From: S5-327 sp965116015 | Lineage (GTDB): Bacteria > Chloroflexota > Dehalococcoidia > Lucifugimonadales > Australimonadaceae | Assembly: GCA_965116015.1 (NCBI GenBank) | Contig: OZ220477.1 | Coordinates: 2,046,001-2,110,000 of the forward strand | DNA: 64,000 nucleotides | Reading direction: 5' to 3' | Part shown: one piece after another, positions 46,523-55,391 of the stretch | Numbering within the stretch: the first letter of the stretch is position 1 | Layout of the letters: each line of letters starts with the position of its first letter | Made by a program: the position numbers and the translations under genes | The notes under the pieces: model-generated | What the model was told of the DNA's origin: nothing | Seen by the model: the letters and a program-made list of their open reading frames with translations, nothing else | Database searches by the model: none

Positions 46523-47010
46523 AGTGGCTCAGAGGTCGGATTTGACCTGCAGTAGTCGAGGGGCCAGGGCAGTCTGGCGAAGCGCCAGGCGCCGCCTTGC
46601 TTCTCCAGCGTATATTCCTGCCTGTGCGATGTCTCGCTAGGCGCGAACGGGGCGTCTGGCGAGATGCTCGAGATGCGCACAGCGACAATTGTGCGCCTGC
46701 CGATTTCTTCGGTTCCCTCCAGGATGACGCGTTTGCCCCGCTGGACGCTCCAGCGCGTTCCCTCGCGGAAATCCTGCACTGAGCATTCCTGTTGCAGATG
46801 GCTGCTGAGGTAGCTGTATGCTGCTCTGAAGTCGTCGTCCTCGAGGGCCTGTAAGTACCGCTGCACAACGCCTTCCGGAGAATTTTCAGGAAGCGTCTCC
46901 GCCGTGCGTCCGGCCACGAGGGCCACGATCGAGCTTACCGCAGCTAGCGCAACGATTGCTGCCGTCGTGCCGGCCAACCACCAGTTTGACCAGCTCATAG
47001 GGAATCTCAT
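46519..47010 (-). CDS. Membrane-anchored small protein, NTF2-like domain likely
   Basis: 163 aa. One N-terminal membrane helix (WWLAGTTAAIVALAAVSSIV), then a secreted domain starting SPEGVVQRYLQALEDDDFRA, typical of NTF2/DUF4878-like folds, with SYLSSHLQ. Overlaps the start of the DUF5671 gene by 4 bp, so the pair is co-translated and probably acts at the membrane together. No named function. Confidence 0.7.
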   Translation of the reverse strand: MRFPMSWSNWWLAGTTAAIVALAAVSSIVALVAGRTAETLPENSPEGVVQRYLQALEDDDFRAAYSYLSSHLQQECSVQDFREGTRWSVQRGKRVILEGTEEIGRRTIVAVRISSISPDAPFAPSETSHRQEYTLEKQGGAWRFARLPWPLDYCRSNPTSEPL

Positions 47011-47175
47011 GACAGGATTGTACGCCCTGCAGGATTCTCTTGTGGCTCGCCATCCCCGCTAAGGAGCCATTCTGTCGGAATACAGCTGTAAGCGGGGTGA
47101 CGTCTGAGTGAGGGGCGCTCCCTGCTGGCGACGGCGTTATGTAGAATAGCTGCCTTCCGATAGAATGGGAGGTAA

Positions 47176-47252
47176 GGGCGGTTAGCTCAGTTGGTTAGAG
47201 CGCTTGCTTCACACGCAAGAGGTCACAGGTTCAAGTCCTGTATCGCCCACCA
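47176..47252 (+). tRNA. tRNA-Val (anticodon CAC)
   Basis: Acceptor GGGCGGT/ATCGCCC, anticodon stem CTTGC/GCAAG, loop TTCACAC giving CAC (reads GUG). A73 and CCA encoded. First of three tRNA genes in 300 bp. TAGAAT at 47142 is a plausible -10 for the cluster. Confidence 0.95.
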
Positions 47253-47260
47253 TATCGAGA

Positions 47261-47346
47261 GCCGAGGTGGCGGAACGGCAGACGCGCTGTGTTCAGGGCG
47301 CAGTGTCCTTACGGGCGTGCGAGTTCAAATCTCGCCCTCGGCACCA
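47261..47346 (+). tRNA. tRNA-Leu (anticodon CAG)
   Basis: Class II tRNA, 86 nt. Acceptor GCCGAGG/CCTCGGC, loop with TTCAGGG giving CAG (reads CUG), variable arm, T-loop TTCAAAT. A73 and CCA encoded. Confidence 0.95.
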
Positions 47347-47393
47347 ATAACATATCGGTCCACCCGCCGACTGCCGGCGGGACTGCAAGAGCA

Positions 47394-47469
47394 GCGCTAG
47401 TAGCTCAGTGGATAGAGCGCATCCCTGCGGAGGATGAGGTCGTGGGTTCGAGTCCCGCCTAGCGCGCCA
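47394..47469 (+). tRNA. tRNA-Arg (anticodon GCG)
   Basis: Acceptor GCGCTAG/CTAGCGC, D-loop AGTGGATA (with the Arg identity A20), anticodon stem CATCC/GGATG, loop CTGCGGA giving GCG. G73 and CCA encoded. Most bacteria read CGC/CGU with tRNA-Arg(ACG), whose A34 is made inosine by TadA; a G34 version is unusual. Confidence 0.93.
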
Positions 47470-47531
47470 TATCTCCAAGCCCTCGGACAGCGATCCCTAT
47501 CCAAGCGTCGTTTCGTGCGCCGGTTGAGGCC

Positions 47532-48179
47532 CTAGCCTCCCAGGATTACGCGAACGATCTGGCGTTCGAGACGGCCGCCCAGGTTGACTGCGAGGTCGAG
47601 GCGCGCCTCGACAACTTTGGTGGTCGCTGCGGCAACGCCCATTATCCGGCCCACCTGGAACGCGACGGATGTAGCTGCGAGCTCGCCGCCGGGAACGTCG
47701 CGCAGAATAAGCAGGCCGGCGGCGTGGCCGTAGAACCCTGGTGGTTGCAGCTGCTGAACACCGGTTATCTTCCGGTCGAGCGCGTCCGTCTCGCCGACGC
47801 TGCGCAGGAGACGCTGAACAAGCGCCTTGTCGATCCACTCATGGACATCGACAGGGAGCTCGAACAGATGGACAGCGGTGGAGACCTCGAGCAAATCGGC
47901 GGGCTCCTCAGCGAGCGTAGCGCCGCCCTGAGGCACGACAAAGACGGTCTCGTACCCCCCGATCCGATTGGCGGCGGCGAGCTTTTCCATTGTCGCAAGA
48001 GAATCGCCGCTCTTGGCGTAGTCTTCGTTGCTGACTGTTCCATCGCGCAGCGCCTCGAACTCGGCAAGCTCTTCCGGTAGCTGAGGGTTGGCTAGCGTCA
48101 TAAAGCGTAGGTCTGCGGACGTAACGTCGAGGCTCAGACGGTCGATCCGATTGTCGGTTGCGTGAGCGATTTCGGTCAT
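47532..48179 (-). CDS. Hypothetical protein
   Basis: 215 aa, no signal peptide or membrane helix. Composition and hydrophobic pattern look like a real folded protein (VTSADLRFMTLANPQLPEEL, GGYETVFVVPQGGATL, LLILRDVPGGELAATSVAFQ). I recognise no domain. Two-fold lean to alpha/beta. It stands alone between the tRNA cluster and a divergent MFS gene. A purine-rich site (AAGGAG) lies before ATG 48179. Confidence 0.65.
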   Translation of the reverse strand: MTEIAHATDNRIDRLSLDVTSADLRFMTLANPQLPEELAEFEALRDGTVSNEDYAKSGDSLATMEKLAAANRIGGYETVFVVPQGGATLAEEPADLLEVSTAVHLFELPVDVHEWIDKALVQRLLRSVGETDALDRKITGVQQLQPPGFYGHAAGLLILRDVPGGELAATSVAFQVGRIMGVAAATTKVVEARLDLAVNLGGRLERQIVRVILGG

Positions 48180-48253
48180 AGGGAACTCCTTGCTATCAGC
48201 TTACGCCCTCCGCTCGTTCAGGGCATCTACCGCTCCCCGGAGCAGCGAGCAAG

Positions 48254-49624
48254 ATGAGGAGGCGAGGTTCGCATAACATGCGGATGGCCAAGCCCCTCGA
48301 GGGCGTGGTTCGAGGAGCATCTGTGCGGAGATTCCTTGCAGGTTGGCGCGAAACGTTCGCAGCGCTGCGCTACCGCGAGTTTCGGCTCTTTTGGGCTGGA
48401 CTCATGGGTCAGGTGACTGGGCAGCAGATTACGATCGTCACCCTCGGGTGGCTTGCGTACGACCTTACGAAAGCGCCGCTTGCGCTGGGGGTCATCAACC
48501 TACTCACCGCGGCTCCGCGGATAGCAGTTGGATTGCTGGGAGGAGTGCTGGCTGACCGATTCAACCCTCGCGGCCTGATCGTCGTTGCACAGACGGTGTC
48601 GGCCAGCGTGCTGGTTGCAATCGCGACGCTCACCGTGATCGGCTATGTGGATGTGTGGCACTTGGCGTGCGCCGCGTTTCTGCTCGGTCTCGTGCAATCA
48701 TTTGACGAGCCGAGCAGGGCGGCGCTCTTCCCCCGGTTGCTGCCCGACCGCTCGCTGATTCCGGCGGCGGCGCCGCTCATCTCGGTGGCGTGGTCGAGCA
48801 CGAGAATCGTTGCGCCGTCGATAGCAGGGTTCATTATCGCAGCCGCAGGAGCGGGAATGAGCTTCTATGCAGCGGCGGCCGGCGCGGCAACGATGGTGGC
48901 GATGATGCGCCTCGTGCGGGCGCAGGCGCCGCCGGGGAGCCGGGGAGCCACGATGTTCGCCGATCTCAAGGCCGGCGTCGGTTACGTATGGCGCCATCCC
49001 ATTTTCCGCCCTTTGGTCGTGCTCGCATTCGTAAGTTCAGCCTTCGGACAGGGCTACGTGCTCACCTTGCCGTTGTTCCAGGACGCCCTCGGCGTCGACT
49101 CTCGAGGGCTTGGGTCGATGTACTCGGCGCTGGGGGTCGGGTCGATGATCGGGTTGGCGCTCTATTCGCGAGCGGTCCGTCATATGCCAGCGGGCGGGGT
49201 CGCGCTTGCGTCCACAGCGGCGTTTGCGGTTGGGCTGATCGCATTCGCTGCGAGTCCGTGGTTCATCCTGTCGCTGGCGGCGCTGTTGGGAGTCGGTGCC
49301 GTGGGCGTGATACAGATTACGTCCGCGCAAGTGATGCTGCAGACGATGGTGGCCGACAAGTTGCGCGGGCGGGTGATGGCGCTGCACGGGATGCACTGGG
49401 GGCTGCTGCCGGTGGGAGGCGCGATTATGAACAGCGCGGCGGAGGTTATCGGCGGCCCGAAAGCAGTAGCGGCCGCCGCGTTGGCGCTGCTCGCCATCAC
49501 GTCGGCGGTGGCGTTGCGCAGCCCTGTCCTGCGACGCCTCGCGGCCGCAGAACGCCTCCTGTCTGACGATGTTGAAGTTGAAGAGCAGACGGTAGGCCGC
49601 GAACGCGCAGGCGGCGCGGGATGA
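48254..49624 (+). CDS. MFS exporter (MFS_3/enterobactin-exporter-like)
   Basis: 456 aa, 12 helices. Features: FRLFWAGLMGQVTGQQITIV in helix 1, the loop motif LADRFNPRGLI after helix 2 (family G-x-x-x-D-R), and FDEPSRAALFPRLLP, typical of this MFS group in drug or siderophore export. Several start codons are possible (ATG 48254, 48278, 48284). Substrate is unknown. The Rieske gene follows 105 bp later. Confidence 0.88.
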   Translation: MRRRGSHNMRMAKPLEGVVRGASVRRFLAGWRETFAALRYREFRLFWAGLMGQVTGQQITIVTLGWLAYDLTKAPLALGVINLLTAAPRIAVGLLGGVLADRFNPRGLIVVAQTVSASVLVAIATLTVIGYVDVWHLACAAFLLGLVQSFDEPSRAALFPRLLPDRSLIPAAAPLISVAWSSTRIVAPSIAGFIIAAAGAGMSFYAAAAGAATMVAMMRLVRAQAPPGSRGATMFADLKAGVGYVWRHPIFRPLVVLAFVSSAFGQGYVLTLPLFQDALGVDSRGLGSMYSALGVGSMIGLALYSRAVRHMPAGGVALASTAAFAVGLIAFAASPWFILSLAALLGVGAVGVIQITSAQVMLQTMVADKLRGRVMALHGMHWGLLPVGGAIMNSAAEVIGGPKAVAAAALALLAITSAVALRSPVLRRLAAAERLLSDDVEVEEQTVGRERAGGAG

Positions 49625-49729
49625 GGATGGGCGCGCGTTCGCGCAGGCGTCGGCGCAGGGGGATGCTCCGCGTTCGTGGTATCGTTGGTCTCGCTGCAGG
49701 GAACAGATGCGCCAGGGAGGCGGCGCGCG

Positions 49730-51013
49730 ATGCTCAGTATCGAAGACAACGCAAGGCTGACGGCGACGAGCCGCGGCACGGAAATGGGCGATTTCCTCCG
49801 CCGATTCTGGACGCCCATCCTGTTGTCGCGCGAGCTCCCGCGCCCCGATTGCCCGCCTGTGCGCGTTCGGCTGATGGGCGAGGCGCTCATCGCATTTCGC
49901 GACACCGAGGGCCGCATCGGGCTGCTGGTCGAGCAGTGCCCGCATCGCCGCGCGAGCCTATTCTTCGGGCGCAATGAGGAATCCGGTTTGCGCTGCGCGT
50001 ACCACGGCTGGAAGTTCGACATCGAGGGCCGGTGCGTCGATATGCCCTCGGAGCCTGCGGCGTCGAACTTCAAGGAGAAGGTGCGGCAGCCTGCCTATCC
50101 CGCGGTCGAGGCCGGAGGTGTCGTATGGGCGTACCTTGGCCCCGCAGAGATCAAGGCGCAGCTGCCAGGTTTCGCATGGCTCCGCTTGCCGCCGTCGCAC
50201 GTGCACGTGACGAAACGGCTCGAGCGCACGAACTGGGTGCAGGGACTCGAGGGCGGCATCGACTCAGCGCATTCCAACTTCCTCCACGCGTCGCTCGACG
50301 CGTTCCGGCGCACGCCGGCATGGCTCGAGCGCGCAAGGCGGGCGAGAGACTTGCGCACGCGCTACCACGCGCTTGATCGGTCGCCCGTTTTCGTCGCGGA
50401 AGACACCGACTACGGCGTGAGGTCAGGGGCGCGGCGGGACATCGGCGAAGGCCAGAGCTACTGGCGATTCACGCACTGGCTTATGCCCTACTACAACCTC
50501 TTCAAGCAGGGCTCGCTGCAGCCCGGTTGCAACAGTCAGGGCATCGCCTGGACGCCTATCGACGACTACTCGTGTTGGACGATCGTCGTTACGTGGAATG
50601 AGGAGCGTCCGCTGTCTGGCGAAGATATCGAGGCGGCTGAAGAATTCGCAGGCCCCGCGCTGCCCGACACATTCTTGCCCATTCGCAACATTGAGAACGA
50701 TTACCTGATCGATCGCGAGATGCAGGCGCGCTCAACGTTCACCGGCATCACAGGCGTCCAGGCGCAGGATATGGCGGTGCAAGAGAGTATGGGCCCGGTT
50801 GTCGATCGCAGCGAAGAACGCCTGGGCACGAGCGACACCGCCATCATCGCGATGCGCCGCAAGCTGCTTAGGCAGGCCCGCGCCCTAGCTGGCGGGGTCG
50901 ATCCTATCCCAGCGCGCGACCCTTCAGTCTACCGCGTCCGGTTCGCGGAGACGCTCGTGCGCGAGGATGCTGAGCTGACCCGCGTCGACCGCGCGAAACT
51001 CTGCGCCCCGTAG
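49730..51013 (+). CDS. Rieske non-heme iron oxygenase, alpha subunit (copy A)
   Basis: Ring-hydroxylating or demethylating oxygenase, 427 aa. The Rieske cluster motif is CPHRRASLFFGRNEESGLR followed by CAYHGW, with C-x-H and C-x2-H. The mononuclear iron site follows: DSAHSNFLH (D-x2-H-x4-H). A phthalate/vanillate-type single-component oxygenase that needs a separate reductase, none of which lies nearby. Start ATG 49730 follows GGGAGG. First of five genes that look like a small aromatic or heterocycle pathway. Confidence 0.93.
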   Translation: MLSIEDNARLTATSRGTEMGDFLRRFWTPILLSRELPRPDCPPVRVRLMGEALIAFRDTEGRIGLLVEQCPHRRASLFFGRNEESGLRCAYHGWKFDIEGRCVDMPSEPAASNFKEKVRQPAYPAVEAGGVVWAYLGPAEIKAQLPGFAWLRLPPSHVHVTKRLERTNWVQGLEGGIDSAHSNFLHASLDAFRRTPAWLERARRARDLRTRYHALDRSPVFVAEDTDYGVRSGARRDIGEGQSYWRFTHWLMPYYNLFKQGSLQPGCNSQGIAWTPIDDYSCWTIVVTWNEERPLSGEDIEAAEEFAGPALPDTFLPIRNIENDYLIDREMQARSTFTGITGVQAQDMAVQESMGPVVDRSEERLGTSDTAIIAMRRKLLRQARALAGGVDPIPARDPSVYRVRFAETLVREDAELTRVDRAKLCAP

Positions 51014-51050
51014 AGTGGTGGGGACAGGGACTACGAGGAGAGGAGCCGCT

Positions 51051-51809
51051 ATGGCCAGGGTTACGATTGCCGACCTGCAGCAGATGAAGAACGAAGGCCG
51101 GAAGATCGCCGCTGGCGTGTGCTACGACGTACAGATGGCGCGCATCCTCGAACGCGCGGGAGTCGACTTGCTATCCGTCGGCGACAGCGCCAGCAGGACG
51201 TTCCTGGGCATGGAGACCGAAGACGAGTTCACGCTCGATGCAATGCTGCTCTTCGGCAAGGCAGTGAGCCGCGTGGCCGAACGGGCTGCGGTGAACATCG
51301 ATATGCCAACCGCGCTATGCAACGCAGGGCCGAAAGCGGTCGAGGCGGCAGCCCAGCACATCAAAGAAGAGACCAGCGCCGATATGACCAAGGTCGATAT
51401 CCGTACGCAAGAGGAGCAGCTGTTTGACGATGTGCTCGCTGTCGTCGGGACGGGGCTGCCTGTGTATCCCCAGATCGGATTCGACGTGTGGGAGCCGCGG
51501 CGCGAGGATGCCGCCGCTCACGAGCATGTGCTCAAGTGGTGCGCCGCTGTGCAGGATGCTGGGGCTGTGATGATCGACCTCACGAACGTGAGCCACGAGA
51601 TCTACGCTGACGTTGCGAGGTCGATGCGCGTGCCGGTGATTGGCGGTCAGACCGGGCCGGAGGCGGATGGCCGCATCTATGTGAGCTACGCCCTGACGGG
51701 CTACCGAGCCGACGCGCTCGATCGCACGGATGGAGGCGCAAGCGCAGCGAAGTACATCTACGACATCGTGCAGCAGGCCATCGGGAACGTTCATGCGGGA
51801 GCTTGGTAG
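51051..51809 (+). CDS. PanB-like (ketopantoate hydroxymethyltransferase fold) enzyme, divergent
   Basis: 252 aa, TIM-barrel of the PEP-mutase/PanB superfamily. LERAGVDLLSVGDSASRTFLG aligns with PanB's metal-binding VGDS, and VNIDMPTALC with the second metal Asp. The later metal/catalytic acids of PanB (KLEGG, LECVP) are replaced by KVDI and IDLTN, so normal ketopantoate formation is doubtful. Placed between a Rieske oxygenase and a LigJ-like hydratase, it more likely is an aldolase or lyase in the same catabolic path. Start ATG 51051 has GAGAGGAG upstream. Confidence 0.72.
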   Translation: MARVTIADLQQMKNEGRKIAAGVCYDVQMARILERAGVDLLSVGDSASRTFLGMETEDEFTLDAMLLFGKAVSRVAERAAVNIDMPTALCNAGPKAVEAAAQHIKEETSADMTKVDIRTQEEQLFDDVLAVVGTGLPVYPQIGFDVWEPRREDAAAHEHVLKWCAAVQDAGAVMIDLTNVSHEIYADVARSMRVPVIGGQTGPEADGRIYVSYALTGYRADALDRTDGGASAAKYIYDIVQQAIGNVHAGAW

Positions 51810-52053
51810 AGAGACCGTCCCCGCCTTCGCGGCAGAGACAGCCGGCATCCCTTCTGTCCCTTGGCCCAACAGCGCACGTAGCGCGCGGGCTAGGAGGACT
51901 GCCGCCTCCGCCCTGCGTCGGAGGTCAGTCCGTTGGTTGGGGCGCTATGATGCTCCCGCCGCTTCCGTTCACCGGCGGCGCGGCAGTAATTCTCCCGCAC
52001 ACAGTATGGGGTGGACACACTTTCCAAGCCCGCTCAGGAGAGAAGCACACGTT

Positions 52054-53073
52054 ATGATTATTGACTCCCACGGCCATTACACGACGGCTCCCGCCGGCGT
52101 GCAGATCTTCAGGGCTACGCAGATTACGTTCATGGGAGCGCCCGTGAAGCATCCTGTGAACGTCACTGACGACCAGATACGGGCGTCGCTCGAGAACGGG
52201 CAACTGAAACTGCAGAACGAGCGCGGCACCGACGTCGCCCTCTTCTCGCCCCGCGCATCGTGGATGGGGCACCACTTCGGCAGCGAGCTCATCAGCCGCT
52301 ACTGGACCGAGATCAACAACGACCTTATCAGGCGCGTCTGCGATATCTACCCCGACCGCTTCATTCCCGTCGCGTCGCTACCGCAGTCGCCTGGAGTTCC
52401 GCCCGAAAGGGGCGTCGTGCAAGAGCTCGAGCGAGTCGTGAATGAGATGAGATTCGTCGGCTGCAACCTCAACCCCGACCCCTCAGGCGGGTGGTGGACC
52501 GACCCTCCCCTGGGAGACCGTTACTGGTACCCGCTCTACGAGAAGATGTGCGCTCTCGATGTTCCGGCAATGATCCACGGCTCGGCAACGTGCAACCCGG
52601 CCTTCACCACCACCGGCTCGCACTATATGAACGTCGACAACACCGGGTTCGTGCAGCTGCTCGAATCGAACGTGTACCGCGACTTCCCCACAATCAAATT
52701 CATCATGCCGCATGGCGGCGGCGCGATCCCCTACCAGTACGCGCGGTTCAAGGGCCTAAGCATTATGGCGAACCGCGAACCGTTCGACGAATTCCTCTCG
52801 CGAATGTTCTTCGACACCGCCATCTACAGCCAAGCCGCGGTCGAGTGCCTAATCAAGACGGTTGGAGTCGACAACGTGCTGTTCGCCTCAGAGATGATTG
52901 GCGGCGTACAGGCTGTCGACCCAGACTCCGGGCGCCAGTACGACGACACCAAGCCGTACATTGACGGCATCGACTGGCTGTCGGACGCCGATCGGAAGAA
53001 ACTGTTTGAGGAGAACGTGCAGCGGGCGTACCCTCGCATCAAACCGTACCTAGACAACATCGCGCAGTCGTAA
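52054..53073 (+). CDS. LigJ-like amidohydrolase (4-oxalomesaconate hydratase type)
   Basis: 339 aa, amidohydrolase-2 fold. N-terminus MIIDSHGHYTTAP carries the HxH metal pair; further ligands in MIHGSATCNPAFTTTGSHY and IMPHGGGAIPYQYARFKG. This matches LigJ, which hydrates 4-oxalomesaconate in protocatechuate 4,5-cleavage, and related gamma-resorcylate/ACMSD decarboxylases. The start is ATG 52054 after CAGGAGAG. With two Rieske oxygenases around, ring-cleavage catabolism is the likely context, but no ring-cleavage dioxygenase is seen. Confidence 0.87.
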   Translation: MIIDSHGHYTTAPAGVQIFRATQITFMGAPVKHPVNVTDDQIRASLENGQLKLQNERGTDVALFSPRASWMGHHFGSELISRYWTEINNDLIRRVCDIYPDRFIPVASLPQSPGVPPERGVVQELERVVNEMRFVGCNLNPDPSGGWWTDPPLGDRYWYPLYEKMCALDVPAMIHGSATCNPAFTTTGSHYMNVDNTGFVQLLESNVYRDFPTIKFIMPHGGGAIPYQYARFKGLSIMANREPFDEFLSRMFFDTAIYSQAAVECLIKTVGVDNVLFASEMIGGVQAVDPDSGRQYDDTKPYIDGIDWLSDADRKKLFEENVQRAYPRIKPYLDNIAQS

Positions 53074-53265
53074 ACGGGGGGTGTCCCGAACATCGCCAAG
53101 GCGCAGCGCACCCACAATTGGCTTCTGGCTTCCGGGTCCTGCGCGAGACGTCAACAGCTACCCGGCTGCTGGCGAGCAGCGCCATCGGCGCAGCACTGTG
53201 TCGCTTTCACCTTCGCGCGCAGCGCCGCTGACTCTGTGGATTGGAGTGAACCCACTTCTACGTTC

Positions 53266-54516
53266 CTACTCAGGAAACATCCCGATAATCTCGTCGATCG
53301 CCGGGTTGTAGCGCTGGTGACCGAAACGGATCATGCGAGCCTGATTTCGGTCTGGGGTGTAGTAAACACGCTCCTGTGTCATCTCGATGCACATGTTCGC
53401 TGTAGAGTCGCGGAACACGTTCATTGGGTCGCCGCCATCCGCTACGATGGCCATCGCTTCGTTCAGCATCCGCCTTAGCTGGATGATCCCGACATCCGAT
53501 TCGCCAAGACGCTCGCGCATACGGTCGGCCACCGCCGTCTGCGTAACCCACGCCATGAAATCCTGTACGAGCGGGACTTCGAGATTCAGATTGCCGTTGG
53601 CGTCGTAAAGAGGAATCTCGTAGTAGGGAACACGCTTCTGCGGCGGAACGTCGACTTCAGGCGGGAACTGGTAACGCGTGTAGACGACGTGCAGCGTGTT
53701 GAAGTCGTCGATAGGAACGCGAATCTGGAACTCCGTGCTCGTCGTGCCAGTGGTCGAGCGGAGGATGTTCGGGAACACCCACGGATGTCCCACCTTCCAG
53801 ATGTCGTCGTCTTCGGTCGTCCCCTCGACAATGCGCTGCTTGAAGACGCCGTTGGCGAACTCCCGGAACCCGATGCGCTGGTGGGGGCGCGCCATCGCGC
53901 GACGCCATGGCGGAACATCCTCCCCCGTCCTCTCTGCAAGGTAGAGGCCGTACACGCCGTGGAGCCATTCGGCGTGTACAGGATCCGCTGAATTCTCCTG
54001 GCATTGCAGCCAGTTGCACGGCAGCACAGTGAAACCTATGTCGCGCCAAGCATGATCGGTCACAAACAGGTCCCAGCGCGGCACGAGGGGCGCGGGATGT
54101 GGGCCGAGGTAGGCAAAGAGCAGCCCGCCCAGCTCCTCGACAGGGTAGGCGACGACGCGCGTCTTCTCCCTGAACCGACCATCGGGGTGGACGGTCCCCT
54201 CGAACGGCTGCTCGACGCACTGCCCGGTCTCGTTCATCATCCAGCCGTGATACATGCAACGGAGCCCGTGCTCCTCGGGGATGCCGTAGGAGAGATCTAC
54301 GCGCCGGTGTGGGCAGTAGCGGTCGATGAGGCCGTACGCCCCCGACTTGTCCCGGTAGAGAACGAGGTCTTCGCCAAGAAGCCGGACTGGCTTGACGGGC
54401 TTTTCGTCGAGCTCGGCCGCAGCGGCAATGGGATGCCAGTAGCGCCGCATCAGTTCGCCCATCGGTGTCCCTCTGCTGACCTGTGTAAGCCGATCGTTCT
54501 CCTGTCGCGTGAGCAT
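53266..54516 (-). CDS. Rieske non-heme iron oxygenase, alpha subunit (copy B)
   Basis: 416 aa. Rieske motif CPHRRVDLSYGIPEEHGLR followed by CMYHGW; iron site NSADPVHAEWLHG (D-x3-H-x4-H). Paralogue of the enzyme at 49730; N-termini match (LTRQENDRLTQVSRGTPMGE versus LSIEDNARLTATSRGTEMGD). Oriented against its neighbours, so it has its own promoter in the 100 bp before 54618, a divergent region shared with the amidase gene. Confidence 0.93.
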   Translation of the reverse strand: MLTRQENDRLTQVSRGTPMGELMRRYWHPIAAAAELDEKPVKPVRLLGEDLVLYRDKSGAYGLIDRYCPHRRVDLSYGIPEEHGLRCMYHGWMMNETGQCVEQPFEGTVHPDGRFREKTRVVAYPVEELGGLLFAYLGPHPAPLVPRWDLFVTDHAWRDIGFTVLPCNWLQCQENSADPVHAEWLHGVYGLYLAERTGEDVPPWRRAMARPHQRIGFREFANGVFKQRIVEGTTEDDDIWKVGHPWVFPNILRSTTGTTSTEFQIRVPIDDFNTLHVVYTRYQFPPEVDVPPQKRVPYYEIPLYDANGNLNLEVPLVQDFMAWVTQTAVADRMRERLGESDVGIIQLRRMLNEAMAIVADGGDPMNVFRDSTANMCIEMTQERVYYTPDRNQARMIRFGHQRYNPAIDEIIGMFPE

Positions 54517-54617
54517 CCCTTGCTGTCCTCCCCTGATAGCGTGGAGCGTAGCACAGACGGCGGAGCCGCAGTCATTGCGCTAGAATCGCGCAGAGACCAC
54601 GACAGGAGGCGCAGTTC

Positions 54618-55316
54618 ATGGCCGTGTACGGGTTCGAGGATCACTGCTGGCAAGATGTCGTTAGCGCGGAAGACTTGGAGCTGTACAAGCACTACGAGCG
54701 CGAGCTGTTCATCGGTCGGCGTCCGGCGCTGCTTGCCATCGACCTGTACAACATGGCCTATCAAGGAGGACCGCGCCCGGTGCACGAGGTGGCGAAGGAG
54801 TTTCCGAGCGGCTGCGGCGAGTACGCGTGGAACGCCATCGAGCCAACCAGGCAGCTATTCGCGATGGCGCGGGCGCGCGGCTTCCCCGTGTTCTACACGA
54901 CAGGGGAGAGCCGCCCGGAGGCGCGCCCGAACAGAACCAGAGCGACGAACCGTCGCCCCGGCCGCACAGGGGAAGACCCGCTGGCAATCTACGAGGCATT
55001 CACCCCCGAGCCCGAAGATGCGATCATCTACAAGCAGCGCGCGAGTGGCTTCTACGGCACACCGCTCGTCGCGCACCTTACCCAGGCAGGGGTCGATTCG
55101 CTCATCGTGTGCGGCGAAAGCACGAGCGGGTGCGTGCGCGCATCGGTCGCCGACGCCTACTCGAACGGATTCCACGTGGTTGTCGCCGAGGAGTGCGTGT
55201 TCGACCGCGCGCTGTTGTCGCACAAGGTAAACCTGTTCGATATGCACCATAAATACGCCGACGTGATGCGCCTCGCTGAGGTAGCCGAGCGCCTTGAAGC
55301 GTTCCCTGAGGTGTAG
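54618..55316 (+). CDS. Isochorismatase-family cysteine hydrolase
   Basis: 232 aa. Triad: Asp in LLAIDLYNMAY, Lys in IIYKQRASGFYGTPL and Cys in CGESTSGCVRASVADAY. Nearest named relatives are N-carbamoylsarcosine amidase and maleamate/amide hydrolases, so it probably cleaves an amide. GGAGG lies before ATG 54618. In a cluster with Rieske oxygenases this could release ammonia from an N-heterocycle breakdown product. Confidence 0.88.
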   Translation: MAVYGFEDHCWQDVVSAEDLELYKHYERELFIGRRPALLAIDLYNMAYQGGPRPVHEVAKEFPSGCGEYAWNAIEPTRQLFAMARARGFPVFYTTGESRPEARPNRTRATNRRPGRTGEDPLAIYEAFTPEPEDAIIYKQRASGFYGTPLVAHLTQAGVDSLIVCGESTSGCVRASVADAYSNGFHVVVAEECVFDRALLSHKVNLFDMHHKYADVMRLAEVAERLEAFPEV

Positions 55317-55391
55317 AGGCCGCCCACGGGACAAGAGAACCCGCCCCCTCTTCGTCATTATCAAGTGAGGAAGGAACTCTCGCGCCCGTTC

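Noticed and set aside
45006..46868. 620-codon minus-strand frame overlapping the DUF5671 gene
   Set aside because: Arg-rich alternate frame; the membrane protein frame has clear repeats and coupling.
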